The translations under genes were made by a program, and so were the position numbers. Positions 40,346 through 52,804 of a stretch of 64,000 nt of DNA are shown piece after piece (position 1 is the first letter of the stretch; every line of letters starts with the position of its first letter). Source of the stretch: Pythium myriotylum (taxonomy: Eukaryota; Oomycota; Peronosporomycetes; Pythiales; Pythiaceae); assembly GCA_023091665.1 (NCBI GenBank), contig JALJCQ010000016.1, positions 1,674,001 to 1,738,000 on the forward strand, in the 5' to 3' direction. The notes under the pieces were generated by a model. It did no database searches. It saw only the letters and a list, made by a program, of their open reading frames with translations, and was not told the DNA's origin.

Positions 40346-42503
40346 TTACTGGCCTTGGAATGTTTGCTTCTCGAAGAGATGCAGCGTCAACGTGGACAGG
40401 AATGCAGGGAATGACCGACACGTCGTGAGGTACGCAAAGACGCGCTTGTTGATCTGGCCACAGAAGTCCGTTTCCAGCAGTTCCAGACCACCGTCCGGTT
40501 CCATGCGCACCAGTAGCTCGTCGTCGTCGTGATCCGCGTACATTGAGCGTAGCCGAAGCAGTTCGACTCCATTCGTTTTCTTCAAATCCACTTTGTAACC
40601 GGTGAGTTGGTAAACAGCTTCACGGTACTGCTGAATCTGATTTTGAAAGACCTACAATTACAACACCAGACCGTCGTGAATAGAACAGCCCAACCAACAT
40701 CAAACACAGCTACACCACAGACTTCTTTCAGACGCTGATTCAATAGCTTCTGGCCTTGGACAGTCTCATAGGATGTTGTTGTTGTTGGGGTACTCGTGAT
40801 CTGACGAAAGTACGATACTGATTAGCACTCAAAGATGGCAATGGTTAAATAGGACTTACAGCTGGGGTACCGGAAGCAGACGATGTTGGGTCGTTCAGAC
40901 GGCGACGAAGTTCTTCGACTTCTTGGCGAAGACGTTCAAGCTCGGAATCCTGCGAAGCCAAACCAAGCAACTCGCTCGTCGGGTTAACGGCGATGTGAAC
41001 AACTTTTGTCGTCGTTGGGTTGAATTCGCCACGACCGAGTCGTCTCTCCAGCACCGCACACTCCTTTTCTGTTTTCTCGAGCTGAGCGGCAAGTTTCTTT
41101 GACTCTCTCTCCGAATTTTGCAGGTTCTCCTGTAGCTGAGCAATTTCCTTCGCATAGTCTTTCTCGACGAATGGGGCAGTCTCCAATCGAACATTCAGAG
41201 CCGCCTGGATAAAATATTCCTCCTGTCAGCCCATATACCTCAGACCCAAAATGGCAGGATCTTACAATCTCTCGCTGCGCCTCCGCGTAACGCTCTTCGC
41301 TTGCCTGAAGTTTTCGCCTCAACTGAAGCAGTTTCTCGTCAAATAGAGCCGAGCTTTTCGAGGATTCGATCAACTCCACCAACTATGGTTCATATCAGAT
41401 GGTGAACAACCTCTATAACAGAGTGCATCATTGCTCACATGACGTACCTCCTGCTTCAGTCTGCGTTCTCGAGACTCGAGTTCGATTATCCTTTCGTTCA
41501 GAGCGCGCACATCCTTCGACGACTCGAGCGTCAAGCTAGCGTTCTGGATTCGTTCATCCGCGAGCTTGACTTCGATCTCTTTGTCCCGAAGACTTGTCTC
41601 CAGCAGCTTGACTTTCGACTCAAGAACCGAGTATTCCTAAAGGATAAAATCGTGCGTTCAGTTGTTGGAAGCAACAGCACAGCTCCAAGCTGACGAACGA
41701 ACGTACCATCGGCGTTGGCGGTGCTGCGAGGCCTTTGAGGCTGTCGATCTCGTCGTTGAGCAGCTCGATCTGACCCACACATACACATTCAGTCGATCGA
41801 CACCTCCGCCACAAGAAAAAAACACTTCCTCGTACCTTGAGCTTGGACCGTCTCGCCTCAGCGCGCAGCTCGCTCTCCGTCTCGTGGGCCTTCTCCCGCC
41901 ATTCGGCGAAGCTGCTTTCAACAAACTGGAGCTTGGACTCGAGCTCGACGACTTTTTTCTGCAGCTGCAGTTTCTCGTTCGCGAACTCGTGCGAGAGCGT
42001 CTTGAGCTCCTGGCGCGTGCTCTCTTCCTCGTCCACTGCGTGCTTGAGCTGGCGCCGGAGCTGCGTGACCTGGAGATCGCGTTCCTGCCGAACACCGCCG
42101 TGAGGAAGCTCCCTTTCTCTTCGTTTCCCCAACGGGCCAACCGTACCTTGAGCTGGATCTGGTGGCTTTCGATGCGGCTCTCGAGCTGCACGCGCAGCGA
42201 CTCGACCTGAGTCGAGAGCTGCTCGCTCTACATCACGACGTCAACGCTTCGCTCATGGAGAGAGAGAGACGGGTCAGGAGCCCTATGTACCTTGACGACG
42301 GCGAGGCTCTCGGCCTCGAGACGCGGGCGCTTGGCGGTCGTCATGGCGTCCAGGAAGCTGTCGCGGCGCGGCGCAGTCTACACAGAGAGAGAAAGAGTAT
42401 ATGAGAGTGGATATGTCATAAGCGACAGCGCGATCGCGCTCACGTCGTCGACGAAGAGCCGCTGCGTCGGGTCGCGCGGGATCGGCGAGAGGAACGAGTC
42501 CAT
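40346..42503 (-). CDS. MAD1: Mitotic spindle assembly checkpoint protein MAD1
   Basis: Ten exons: 42503-42444, 42377-42291, 42227-42147, 42084-41836, 41769-41707, 41636-41448, 41382-41266, 41204-40860, 40800-40723, 40651-40346. Every intron is GT-AG and 57-80-odd nt long. All exon lengths are multiples of three, and together they give 524 aa. MAD1 is the kinetochore and nuclear-pore anchor that converts MAD2 to its closed form. The first 390 residues are coiled coil. The MAD2-interaction motif is 'TKVVHIAVNPTSELL' (compare KVLHMSLNP in animals). The C-terminal RWD-like domain is 'LLNQRLKEVFQNQIQQYREAVYQLTGYKVDL' through 'LLETDFCGQINKRVFAYL' to 'SFPAFLSTLTLHLFEKQTFQ'. The protein is shorter than the human one (718 aa), mainly in the coiled coil. 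The donor of the last intron, GAA-GTCTGT, is weak but gives the conserved 'LKEVF' join. The gene is convergent with membrane-protein copy 1 (112 bp apart) and 146 bp downstream of copy 2. Confidence 0.92.
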
Positions 42504-42649
42504 ATTATCGGGGCGTCGTCGGCCATGCGCGGGAAGGCACGACGGGGGACGAGGTACTGGATGGACTCTCTTAAATACGAATCGTACTTAAGAGAAACAT
42601 TCGCAACGCTTTAGCTGAAGTTCACTTGATCGCAATGTTGCCTTGTTGG

Positions 42650-44369
42650 TCATCCGTTTGGGTGCGTTTTGGTGTGAAGCCACTTGAATTGGAACGTCAA
42701 GTCGACGCCAAAGTGCTCAAAGTTCACCTGCACGACGAAAAGCACCCACATGACGATTGTCGCCTGCGTCATCTGGAGATTCGACGAGATCGCGAACGCT
42801 GCCTGCCGATATGTTGGGACTCGCCACTTCAACAGACGATCCATCACCATGCACACAGCCATGAAGGAAATAGACTCGAAAATGGCGTACTTGGCGACTT
42901 GCTCGACTGTGGTCAACATCTCGTGGTCGGTCAGCTGGGAGAATGACGTGTAGTAAGCGCGTGTTGGGAGGTATGTCAACGTGAGGATGTAGAGTGCTAC
43001 AGGGAGACGAGCTCGAATGTGAAAACACTGATAGGTAGACAGCTAAGCCAGCGACGTGGAGCAAACGTACTGTACACGAAGGCGATCATGACCTCGCAAA
43101 ACTCGATGAGAACGTAAAACTCGACCATGTGAAGCAGTTTCTGTGCGTCTCGAATGATGCAGACGCGCATCCGATCGATTTGCGAGAGGCTTGTCAATGA
43201 TGATCCCGTTTCGGATGTACGCTCGTTTGGCATGCGGGGGTCGATCTTGTTGGTCGACTTTGAAGTCACCGCGTTCCGAGCAAAGGCACCAACTCGAACC
43301 GCAATCTTGTGCAGCGAACTGTTTCGACTGAGATCGGGGTGTAAATGTCGCGGCAAGCTCAAATACGGATGATCCGCGAGATGAGGATGCTTCTCCAATA
43401 AACTCCAAGCGTACTCGATCACACCGAGACTTCGTAAACGAGACGACTCCTGTGCTGAGTCACCGGACTTGCCCATGTCCGAGAGTGTTTTGGTGCTCCG
43501 TTCGATGCGATTCATAACGCTTACGACTTCGTAGACAGCGATGCCGTTCTGAATCACGTCCACCACCACGAGAAAACCTACCGATCCGCTCGTCCGTGCC
43601 TGCTGCGTCGTGATCGACATGAACAACGAGTGGAACAGATCCACGTTGAACACCACGATCGTCGGCGCCAGGTCCTCCATATGGAAGACTCCTTTGTTGA
43701 ACAAGTTTTTGAAGAAGATTTTGATGAATGGGAGGCAAAACGACACGTATGTTTGGTACTCGATTCTTGTCGTCGAGAAGACCACACTGTATGCAACGTA
43801 GACGAACAATAGTCCAACCTCAGACATTGCGGCCATAAAGAATTGAATGATGTTCTTTCGAGCTTCCTTGTTCGTCTTGAGCTCGTGCCGCCAAGTGAGA
43901 TACAGCCCACCATAGAGTGATACCAGCCACGGGCTGGTACCTAAAATGGGAGCAAACGGAATCGGGAAACCTATTGCGACGCCTAAGGCGATGCTTGTCA
44001 TTGTGTTAGCGAATCCGCCGGCTACAGAGATTGCTAAGAGGTTCTTCAGTGGTAGCGCCAACGATACTGAGCCGATTTTGAATTGAACAGAACTCATCAA
44101 GCTCATTACGACCCCGACAAACCAAAATCGAAAGTGCACACCGGTCGATTGATGCAAAAACCCAGCTCTGGAGAACTCACAGGCAACAAGTCGATCGCGA
44201 TGACGATAAGAAGACACGGAATCGGCACAAGAAGCAGCGTCAACACATCTCTAAGCCAAGAAGACTTCACACAGTGATCTTTCACAGCACGGAACCGAGC
44301 CAGCGAATACCACCCCTGAAGCTCGACTTGTAACGAGTCCCATGCACGGGTGAAACACCCAAGCTTCAT
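42650..44369 (-). pseudogene. Multi-pass membrane protein family, copy 2 (1-nt frameshift)
   Basis: Starts MKLGCFTRAWDSLQVELQGWYSLARFRAV. At 44156-44160 the run GTTTTTGC has five T where the relatives require six to continue 'ELGF-LHQSxGVHFRFW', so the frame changes after about residue 70. Beyond this it is open: 'EDLAPTIVVFNVDLFHSLFMSITTQQARTSGSVGF' to 'CIIRDAQKLLHMVEFYVLIEFCEVMIAFVY'. The intron is 42997-43070 (74 nt), exon 2 is 42650-42996, ending 'QFKWLHTKTHPNG'. A homopolymer error in the sequence is possible; if so this would be an intact gene of about 530 aa. Confidence 0.75.
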
Positions 44370-46196
44370 CTTGGCATATAGCTGGAGAGCCGCGCGTTTG
44401 TGTTGTCGTGCAGTCGACTAGGTAGCTGCCACGTCTAAAGATCACTAACCTAAAATTAACCGTGTCCCTGGAGTCGTAACTCATGCTGGAACCGCAAGCA
44501 CTCACCCCACACCGTGTGCACAAATTGTTGGATGTCACTATCCCGTATTCTTGACGGAGCTTGTGGCATTTTTGTGGGTCGCATTCCAGTGGGTCATTGG
44601 CTCGACTTGTGACTGTTTCGACTCGAGGGCATTCCGCTTTATTCGTCGAACGCGGTGAAAGTCGCTCGATTATCCCACTTCGCCCCTGCATCAACCCAGG
44701 GGCTTGCGAAAAACCCAAACGCCAGATCGAAGCCTCGTTCGGAAAAACTCATATTGGTCGATGGTCGAGGCCCGCTCGCTCTGTCTCATGGCCTCCAGTG
44801 AACCGAGTGAGGGATCCCATTGTGGCGACTTCGTCGAGTCGATTGACGATGGCGATGTGTTCGCAGTCTGCTTGTGATCGCCATCGCGGTGTCTGGCTCC
44901 TGCGAGACGAGCGAGATTATTTGTCATAGGAGACAACACCATCAATGCGAACACGCCTCTCTGAACACGAGGGAGCATTTTCACTGTCGAACGTCCTCCG
45001 CATAGTGAAATTTTGCAAACAACTTCCTCTTGAGTACGAATGGAAATATTTTGTGCAAATTTCCGTCGCAAATACGAATAAGCACGAAACGGTTCTGGAA
45101 AGTTCCGTTTTGAGCGCCTGACACTGTATGCGGGGTCGAAGTTTCTGCACATTATAAATAGTGGCAACGCACAACCGACAGCACTGGCATCCTTCGTTGA
45201 AGCACTTTGGAGGCTTCTCCGCCGCGTTCGGCAACATTTTTTTGGTATTACGGGAGCTTACACGTTCGGCACGATGGTAGAGGTTCCAGAGAATGCGATC
45301 GACCAAGCACAGGGTTTCTATGTCAGGTGGAGCAGCTCGCTTAAGTCATTTCAGCATTGTCATCGACGGCGAGCGGCCAAATCAGCTTTCTTTGATACGA
45401 CTAATATGACTTCGTTTAGGCGAGGTGGGCTTCGTCGCGAGAGAAGGAGTCGGCATCAACGAATCGAGTGTTGCGGAACGAATCGAAACGCGCTTCGTCG
45501 TGATTATTCTAGCAACATCGAGTAATGAGGACGAAACCGAAGTATCTGGGGGTCAAGGATATGCCCTTTGGCTATTGTCGACACATTCCGTAAAGCTCGC
45601 CAATCCGTCGGACTGTGGAGGATCTTTCTCGGAGAATGATCTCTTCTGACGCAACAATCTCTAGAATTTAAATTTTTCCAGGCTTGTGTGTGTGTCTGTG
45701 TGTGTGGGACTCTCCGTCAACCGAGTCTTCATTGTTTTGAATTCTCTATCAAAACGGTACGCCTCTTTCTGTCTTCTTGGCTCACTTTCTTTGTGGATTG
45801 GACGAGGCCTCAATGCTGTTACCCTTCCATCTTTTCACTGAGCGGCGCTCGCTGGTCCGTCAAGCACTGGGTAAGGTACTCTACGAGTTTGCGCAGTTCA
45901 CGATCCACTCAAGGATGTAAAACAGAAAGCGGACTCGGGGGATGACCCTTCCACTTGGCAACCTCCACCAGTGACAAGCCCTTGCCACGTCAACAGCTAT
46001 TCTCCTGGGTAATCATTGCGCAGCGCACCCTAGTGGTTACGCGCGCGGAGGGCGATCATAATCGAAGTGTCTTCCAGCATGATTGGACGTCACCCAAACT
46101 TGTAATCATTGCTCTGTTGAAGGTGCTTGATTATGACGACGCCGCGTGGAAGGTCTTGAGGTACGAGACTATTACTAAACTCGCCAAGCCGCCATC
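44370..46196. other. Intergenic, no supported gene
   Basis: Contains the upstream region of copy 2 and of the SLC35-like gene. Open frames at 44691-45167 (minus) and 45274-45649 (plus) were examined; neither has recognisable domains or a clean start and splice structure. A (TG)n tract lies at about 45685-45708. Confidence 0.45.
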
Positions 46197-47520
46197 ATGA
46201 CGTACTCCGCCTCGGTTGGCTCGACCAAAGGCTTGGGCTACGTGCTTGTCATCATCATCGCCGGCGCCATGAGCACTGTGTTCACGAAGATGCAGTACGC
46301 CGTTCCGGCCCGGGGCCTCGAGCTATGTGCGGATCCCAAGGACCCGACTCGCAAGACGCACGTGTGCCCATTTGGCAAACCATGGTTCGGCGTACTGCTC
46401 ACTAGGATCGGACTCACAGCATGTCTCCTCTACATTCGCGTGGCGTATCGCCGTGCGAGCACAAGGCAAAAACACAGTGAGCAGGAGCCACTTCTTCCAT
46501 TGTCTGAGAATGACGACGATAACGAGACGCGTCGACTGCCACTGAAGACACTTGCGTTTGTCGCGGGACTGGCTGTGCTGGACGTTGTCCAAAACCTCTT
46601 GTGTAACGTCGGTCTGCTTTGGGTCTCGTCCTCCGTCGCTCAGATGGCGCGCGGATCCTTTGTGCCGTTAAGTGCCGTTGTCTCGGTGCATCTGCTCAAC
46701 GCGCGGATCGCACTGTTCCAGTATCTGAGTATCGCCATCGTCTGCATCGCTCTCGCGCTGGTCTGCTGGGCGGGGACACCTCACGACAAGAGCACAGCCA
46801 TTGGCAGAGTGCCTCTCGCTAACGCTCTGCTTGGGCTCGCACTGATTGTGCTGGCTCAGTTGGTGACTGCCGTGCAGATCATCGGAGAAGAGTACTCCAT
46901 GGAAGTTCTCCGAGTGGGTCCCATTCTACTCGCAGGGGTCGAAGGCGCCTTCGGACTGGCCTATTTCGTGGTGCTGATCCCAGTCCTCGCTCTAACGCCA
47001 AACTCTACCGACAGCACCATCATCTCCAAGATCTGGCACGAAGACTTCGTCGACACGGCCATCAAACTCTCCAACTCGTGGATCCAAGTGCTGCTAGCAG
47101 TGTTATTTACCGTGTCATACACGCTGTTCGGAGTCGCTGCCAACTACGTGACCAGATACCATTCTGCTGTAGTCTGCAGTATCGCTCAGACTCTACGCAT
47201 TCTCGGTGTGTGGGTCACAGGGATCTTCCTGTACTATGGGACCGGATGGCGTGGCGACAACTCCCCCGGAGAACCGTGGACGTGGTATAGCTGGTACGTT
47301 TCTGTCGAGCGAGATTTCGCCACCAACGTACTCTCATTGCCGTTCTCGCAGTGTGCAACTCGTGGGGTTCGTGTTGATGATGTACGGTTCACTGGCGGTG
47401 AGTGCTTTCGTGGTGATTGGAACTGGAATGAATATGGGTGTAACGCGTTCTCTCCTTCAGTACGAGAAGATTGTCGAGCTTCCACTGCGGGGTCTCTACA
47501 AGCCAAAGCAAGTCTCCTAA
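46197..47520 (+). CDS. SLC35F-like drug/metabolite (nucleotide-sugar-type) transporter
   Basis: Two exons, 46197-47293 and 47352-47520, joined across a 58-nt GTACGT...CGCAG intron in phase 2, give 421 aa. Without the intron the frame would leave the family after 'GEPWTWYSW'; with it the last span 'CVQLVGFVLMMYGSLAVSAFVVIG' is restored. Ten membrane segments are readable, from 'GLGYVLVIIIAGAMSTVFTKMQ' onward. The blocks 'FVAGLAVLDVVQNLLCNVGLLWVSSSVAQMARGSFVPLSAVVSV', 'QIIGEEYSMEVLRVGPILLAGVEGAFGL' and 'SAVVCSIAQTLRILGVW' resemble the SLC35F6 group of the DMT/EamA superfamily. Substrate is unknown; members are endomembrane or lysosomal proteins in other eukaryotes. The frame looks intact, in contrast to the neighbouring membrane-protein copies. 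Confidence 0.87.
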
Positions 47521-47724
47521 GAACGCACCGTGCGCATTAGGACTATGAAGAACCCAAACTAGGGTATCCACTGCTTCCTACTGATGTTTGCAGGCCCATG
47601 GACTTGAAGCAACCTTCAAGGCTCCTATAGAGAGAGCAATAGGTACCGGCAGGAGCCTTTCTTGGAGTTGAAAACCTAGTTATGACCCGTGTTCATCAAG
47701 CAAAACTTTCCGGCATGTATGTGA

Positions 47725-49440
47725 TCATCCGCTCGGATAATCCTTCTTGTGGAGCCACTTGAACTTGAAAGTAAAGTCCATGCCGTAGTGCTCGAAGTTG
47801 AGTTGTACCACGAAAAACACCCACATCACAATCGTCGCCTGCGTCATCTTCATGTTGGATAGTATCGCAAACGCTGCTTGCCGATATGTTGGTACTCGCC
47901 ACCTCAATAGACGATCCATCACGAAGCAAACAGCCACGAAAGACATGATTCGAAGCCAGCATACTTGACCACTTGCACGACCGTGGTCAGCATCTCGTGG
48001 TCGGTAAGTCGAGCAAGCGACGTGTAATACGTGCGAGTGGGTATATAGGTCATTGTCAGGATATACAGTGCTAGAGCAAAGCGGGAGGACTATTAGACGT
48101 GCTTTTTGCAGGAATGAAAGCAAACGAAGAAAAGCGAACGTACTGTATACGACAGCGGTCATGACCTCGCAGAACTCGGTGAGAGCGTAGAACTCGGCCA
48201 TATGAAGCAGTTTCTGTGTGTCTCGAATGATGCAAACACGCACCCTATCCATTTGTGATAGGGTTGTCAATGATGATCTCCTACGCGAAGGACACTCATT
48301 TGGCACATCCGGGTGGATCCTGCTGAAGCTTGAAGTGACTGAGTTTCGAGCAAGAGCACCAACTCGGACTGCGATATCGTGTAGTGTGCTGTTTCTATCA
48401 AGGTCAGGATGCGCATGCCGAGGCGAAGTGAGATAGGGATGATCCGCGAGGTGAGGATACATCTGCAGCAAGCTCCAAGAGTACTCGATGACGCCGAGAT
48501 CTCGCAAGCGAGAAGGCTCCACTGATGAGTCAGATGCCTTGCCCATATTCGAGAGTATATCAGCGTTGATTCGAATCCGCTTCATGAGGCTGACGACCTC
48601 GTAGACAGCGATGACATTCTGAACCACGTCCACAATCATCAAAAATGCTACCGATCCGCTCGTCCGTGCCTGCTGCGTCGTGATCGACATGAACAACGAG
48701 TGGAACAGATCCACGTTGAACACCACAATCGTCGGCGCCAGGTCCTCCATGTGGAATACTCCTCTGTTCAACACGTTTTTGAGGAAGAGCTTGATGAACG
48801 GGAGGCAAAATGACACGTATGTTTGGTACTCGGTTCTTGTTGTTGAGAAGATCACACTGTACGATGTGTACGCGAAGAAGAGTGCAACCTGTGAGCTCAT
48901 GATAATTGAATATCGAATGATGTTGTTCCGAGCTTCCTTATTTGTCTTGAGCTCGTGTCGCCAAGTCAGATACAATCCGCCACACAATGACGCTAGCCAG
49001 GGGGCTGTAGCTAGAACAGGAGTAAACGGAATCGGAAAGCCAATGGTGAGGCCAAAGATGACGCTGTTCATAGCCGTGGCCATTCCGCCGGCGGCAGAGA
49101 TCACCAAGTGGTTCTTCAGCGGTAAACTGAGCAACATTGATCCCACTTCAATCTGAATTGCACCCACAAATGATAGCAGGGCGCCCATGAACCAAAACCG
49201 AAAATGGAGACCAGCCGATTGGTGCACAAAACCGAGCCCCGGAGAACTCACAGGTAATAAGTCGATTTCGATGACGACAAGAAAGCATGGAACAGGCACA
49301 AAAAGTAGTATCAGCACGTCTCGAAGCGAGCTAGAGTTCGTGGAGTGGTCGTTCACAGCACGGAATCGAGCCAGCGAGTACCACCCCTGAAGCTCTACTT
49401 GCAACGAGTCCCACGCGCGAATGAAGCATCCAAGCTTCAT
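47725..49440 (-). pseudogene. Multi-pass membrane protein family, copy 3 (A) (1-nt frameshift)
   Basis: Start at MKLGCFIRAWDSLQVELQ; an upstream in-frame ATG at 49470 would add ten residues. Exon 1 (48144-49440) is open. The intron is 48071-48143 (73 nt). In exon 2 the codons run 'TLYILTMTYIPTRTYYTSLARLTDHEMLTTVVQVVKYAGFE' and then, at about 47949-47952, one base is missing before 'MSFVAVCFVMDRLLRWRVPTYRQAAF', which continues to the normal end 'FKWLHKKDYPSG'. Its 5' half and upstream spacer are the left copy of the 2536-bp duplication. Confidence 0.75.
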
Positions 49441-50268
49441 CGTGAAGTATACGTTGAGTGAGATTCGCACTGTTGTATTGTCGAGAAGTCGACTCGGTAG
49501 CTACTGCGTCTAGTGGCCTTCGTACTAAAATTAACCGTGTACATGGGATCACAATCCGATGATGCGACTGAAAGCACCCCAGCAACTGCCTGCACCTCGC
49601 GTTCTTGATTGAGTCTGCGTCACCCTGTCAAACCACGATGCTTGTCTGCTATTTTTAGCACTGTGCACGTGCACTGCGCATTGCGCCGTTGGTTCGATTG
49701 CTGAGTGTGAGAACATTCATTTTTACCCTTGAAACGTGGAGAAAGTTGCTTGGCCCTCTCAGCTTCGACACCACCGCAGTCCTGGATACACGGCTTTGAA
49801 TAGCACGTTCGAGATATCAGGCCCTAGCTCGGAAGAGCTCTCACCCGAGTTGGGTCGAGAGCATCCGAGGCAGGGCAACGAAGAGAGCAATAACAATTGT
49901 CCACAAGAGACAGCGTCATCGCATCAAGCGCCGCTCCGACAGAACGCCACGAGAACGGATTCTTTCCTCAAATACAAGAATGTAAATGGGCATTCATTTC
50001 CGAGCCTCGACGAGGCAAATCAAGTATCACCGGAGCACTACGACTGCAGCTGTACGATCTTGACCCTCTACCAGATCAATTAGGCACACGCACACACTGA
50101 CATAGAACGAGTCGAGCTGTAGTCAGCAATAAACAAAATTGTAGAAGCTGTGGACGAATAGTTTGTCTTGAGCGAGTTGTCCAGCGCCATCGTGTTCAAA
50201 GGTGAACGTAGTTGACGATTGCGTTGCGTAAACTCAAGCTAAGTTAATCGACTTCTGCGCGGTCTGCA
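49441..50268. other. Spacer between membrane-gene copies, with an M96-like 3' relic
   Basis: No complete gene. A 115-codon plus frame at 49736-50083 is duplicated at 52272-52619 but matches no known family. At about 50155-50202, minus strand, the sequence is the 3' end of the M96-like gene of 55400-56737 ('MALDNSLKTN'), isolated from any upstream part. Confidence 0.6.
50155..50202 (-). pseudogene. 3'-terminal relic of an M96-like gene
   Basis: TTTGTCTTGAGCGAGTTGTC and the following CAGCGCCATCGT are shared with 55429-55460, the last codons of the M96-like gene. A second copy lies 2536 bp on. Confidence 0.7.
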
Positions 50269-51976
50269 TCATCCACTCGGAACATCGTTCGTGTGGAGCC
50301 ACTTAAACTTGAAAGTGAAGTCCATCCCGTAGTGCTCGAAGTTGAGCTGCACCACAAAAAACACCCATCGCCTGCGTCACCTTCAGATTCGACAAGATTG
50401 CAAACGCCGCTTGACGATATGTTGGTACTCGCCACCTCAATAGACGATCCATCACGACGCAAACGGTTACGAAGGATGTGAACTCGAAACTGGCATACTT
50501 GGCCACTTGCACGACCGTGGTCAGCATCTCATGGTCGGTCAGTCGTGCAAACGAAGTGTAATAAGCACGCGTCGGTAGATATGTCAACGTGAGAATATAA
50601 AGAGCTAGAGTGGGGAAGCAAAACTTTGGAAATGTCTCGGATAAGTAGAAATGCAAGCCAAGAGAAGGCGACGTACTGTACACAACGGAGGTCATAACTT
50701 CACAAAACTCTATGAGCACGTAAAACTCGACCATGTGAAGCAGTTTCTGTGCGTCGCGAACAATGCGGATACGCGTCCTGTCGATCGGAGAAAGGGCTGT
50801 CAATGATGATGCCGTTTCGGATTTACACTCGTTTGATGCAACCGGTTGAATTCTATTGGTGGGGCTTAAAGTCACCGCACTTCCAGTAAAGGCACCGACT
50901 CGAATGACAATCTTGTGCAGTGAACTGTTTCGATTAAGATCGGCATGTAAATGTCGCGGCGAGCTTACGTACGGATGATCTGCGAGATGAGGATGCATCT
51001 CCAATAAGCTCCAAGAGTACTCGATCACACCGAGACTTCGAAGATGAGAAGACTCCAGTGCTAATTCACCTGACTCATCCGTGCTTGAGAGTGCATTAAC
51101 GTTCCGTCCGACCCGATTTATAACGCTTACGACTTCGTAGACAGCGATGACATTCTGAACCACGTCCACAATCATCAAAAATGCTACCGATCCGCTCGTC
51201 CGTGCCTGCTGCGTCGTGATCGACATGAACAACGAGTGGAACAGATCCACGTTGAACACCACAATCGTCGGCGCCAGGTCCTCCATGTGGAATACTCCTC
51301 TGTTCAACACGTTTTTGAGGAAGAGCTTGATGAACGGGAGGCAAAATGACACGTATGTTTGGTACTCGGTTCTTGTTGTTGAGAAGATCACACTGTACGA
51401 TGTGTACGCGAAGAAGAGTGCAACCTGTGAGCTCATGATAATTGAATATCGAATGATGTTGTTCCGAGCTTCCTTATTTGTCTTGAGCTCGTGTCGCCAA
51501 GTCAGATACAATCCGCCACACAGTGACGACAGCCATGGGGTCAAAGCAAAAACGGGAATGAACGGAATCGGAAAGCCAATGGTGAGGCCAAAGATGACGC
51601 TGTTCATAGCCGTGGCCATTCCGCCGGCGGCAGAGATCACCAAGTGGTTCTTCAGCGGTAAACTGAGCAACATTGATCCCACTTCAATCTGAATTGCACC
51701 CACAAATGATAGCAGGGCGCCCATGAACCAAAACCGAAAATGGAGACCAGCCGATTGGTGCACAAAACCGAGCCCCGGAGAACTCACAGGTAATAAGTCG
51801 ATTTCGATGACGACAAGAAAGCATGGAACAGGCACAAAAAGTAGTATCAGCACGTCTCGAAGCGAGCTAGAGTTCGTGGAGTGGTCGTTCACAGCACGGA
51901 ATCGAGCCAGCGAGTACCACCCCTGAAGCTCTACTTGCAACGAGTCCCACGCGCGAATGAAGCATCCAAGCTTCAT
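50269..51976 (-). pseudogene. Multi-pass membrane protein family, copy 4 (A/B hybrid, C-terminal deletion)
   Basis: The N-terminal part (to 'LPLKNHLVISAAGG') equals copy A, the rest (from 'PIPFIPVFALTPWLSSLCGG') equals copy B; the switch lies in a stretch common to all three at about 51555-51634. The intron is 50605-50676 (72 nt; it has no stop, so an unspliced reading stays open). Near 50370 a deletion of 13-14 nt relative to copies 2 and 3 removes the 'TIVMWV' codons; the frame then reads 'QAMGVFCGAAQLRALRDGLHFQV' and stops at 50303, whereas the ancestral frame would end at 50269 with 'FKWLHTNDVPSG'. The last transmembrane span is lost or replaced. Confidence 0.78.
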
Positions 51977-52804
51977 CGTGAAGTATACGTTGAGTGAGAT
52001 TCGCACTGTTGTATTGTCGAGAAGTCGACTCGGTAGCTACTGCGTCTAGTGGCCTTCGTACTAAAATTAACCGTGTACATGGGATCACAATCCGATGATG
52101 CGACTGAAAGCACCCCAGCAACTGCCTGCACCTCGCGTTCTTGATTGAGTCTGCGTCACCCTGTCAAACCACGATGCTTGTCTGCTATTTTTAGCACTGT
52201 GCACGTGCACTGCGCATTGCGCCGTTGGTTCGATTGCTGAGTGTGAGAACATTCATTTTTACCCTTGAAACGTGGAGAAAGTTGCTTGGCCCTCTCAGCT
52301 TCGACACCACCGCAGTCCTGGATACACGGCTTTGAATAGCACGTTCGAGATATCAGGCCCTAGCTCGGAAGAGCTCTCACCCGAGTTGGGTCGAGAGCAT
52401 CCGAGGCAGGGCAACGAAGAGAGCAATAACAATTGTCCACAAGAGACAGCGTCATCGCATCAAGCGCCGCTCCGACAGAACGCCACGAGAACGGATTCTT
52501 TCCTCAAATACAAGAATGTAAATGGGCATTCATTTCCGAGCCTCGACGAGGCAAATCAAGTATCACCGGAGCACTACGACTGCAGCTGTACGATCTTGAC
52601 CCTCTACCAGATCAATTAGGCACACGCACACACTGACATAGAACGAGTCGAGCTGTAGTCAGCAATAAACAAAATTGTAGAAGCTGTGGACGAATAGTTT
52701 GTCTTGAGCGAGTTGTCCAGCGCCATCGTGTTCAAAGGTGAACGTAGTTGACGATTGCGTTGCGTAAACTCAAGCTAAGTTAATCGACTTCTGCGCGGTC
52801 TGCA
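51977..52804. other. Second copy of the membrane-gene spacer
   Basis: Duplicate of 49441-50268, including the M96-like 3' relic (about 52691-52738, minus strand). Confidence 0.7.

Noticed and set aside
44691..45167. Small frame that could be taken for a secreted effector
   Set aside because: The hydrophobic start is weak, there is no RxLR-dEER or LxLFLAK motif, and no copy is conserved upstream of the sister genes.
45274..45649. Two overlapping short plus frames that might be exons
   Set aside because: The only GT-AG pairing that spans them does not join the frames; no homology recognised.
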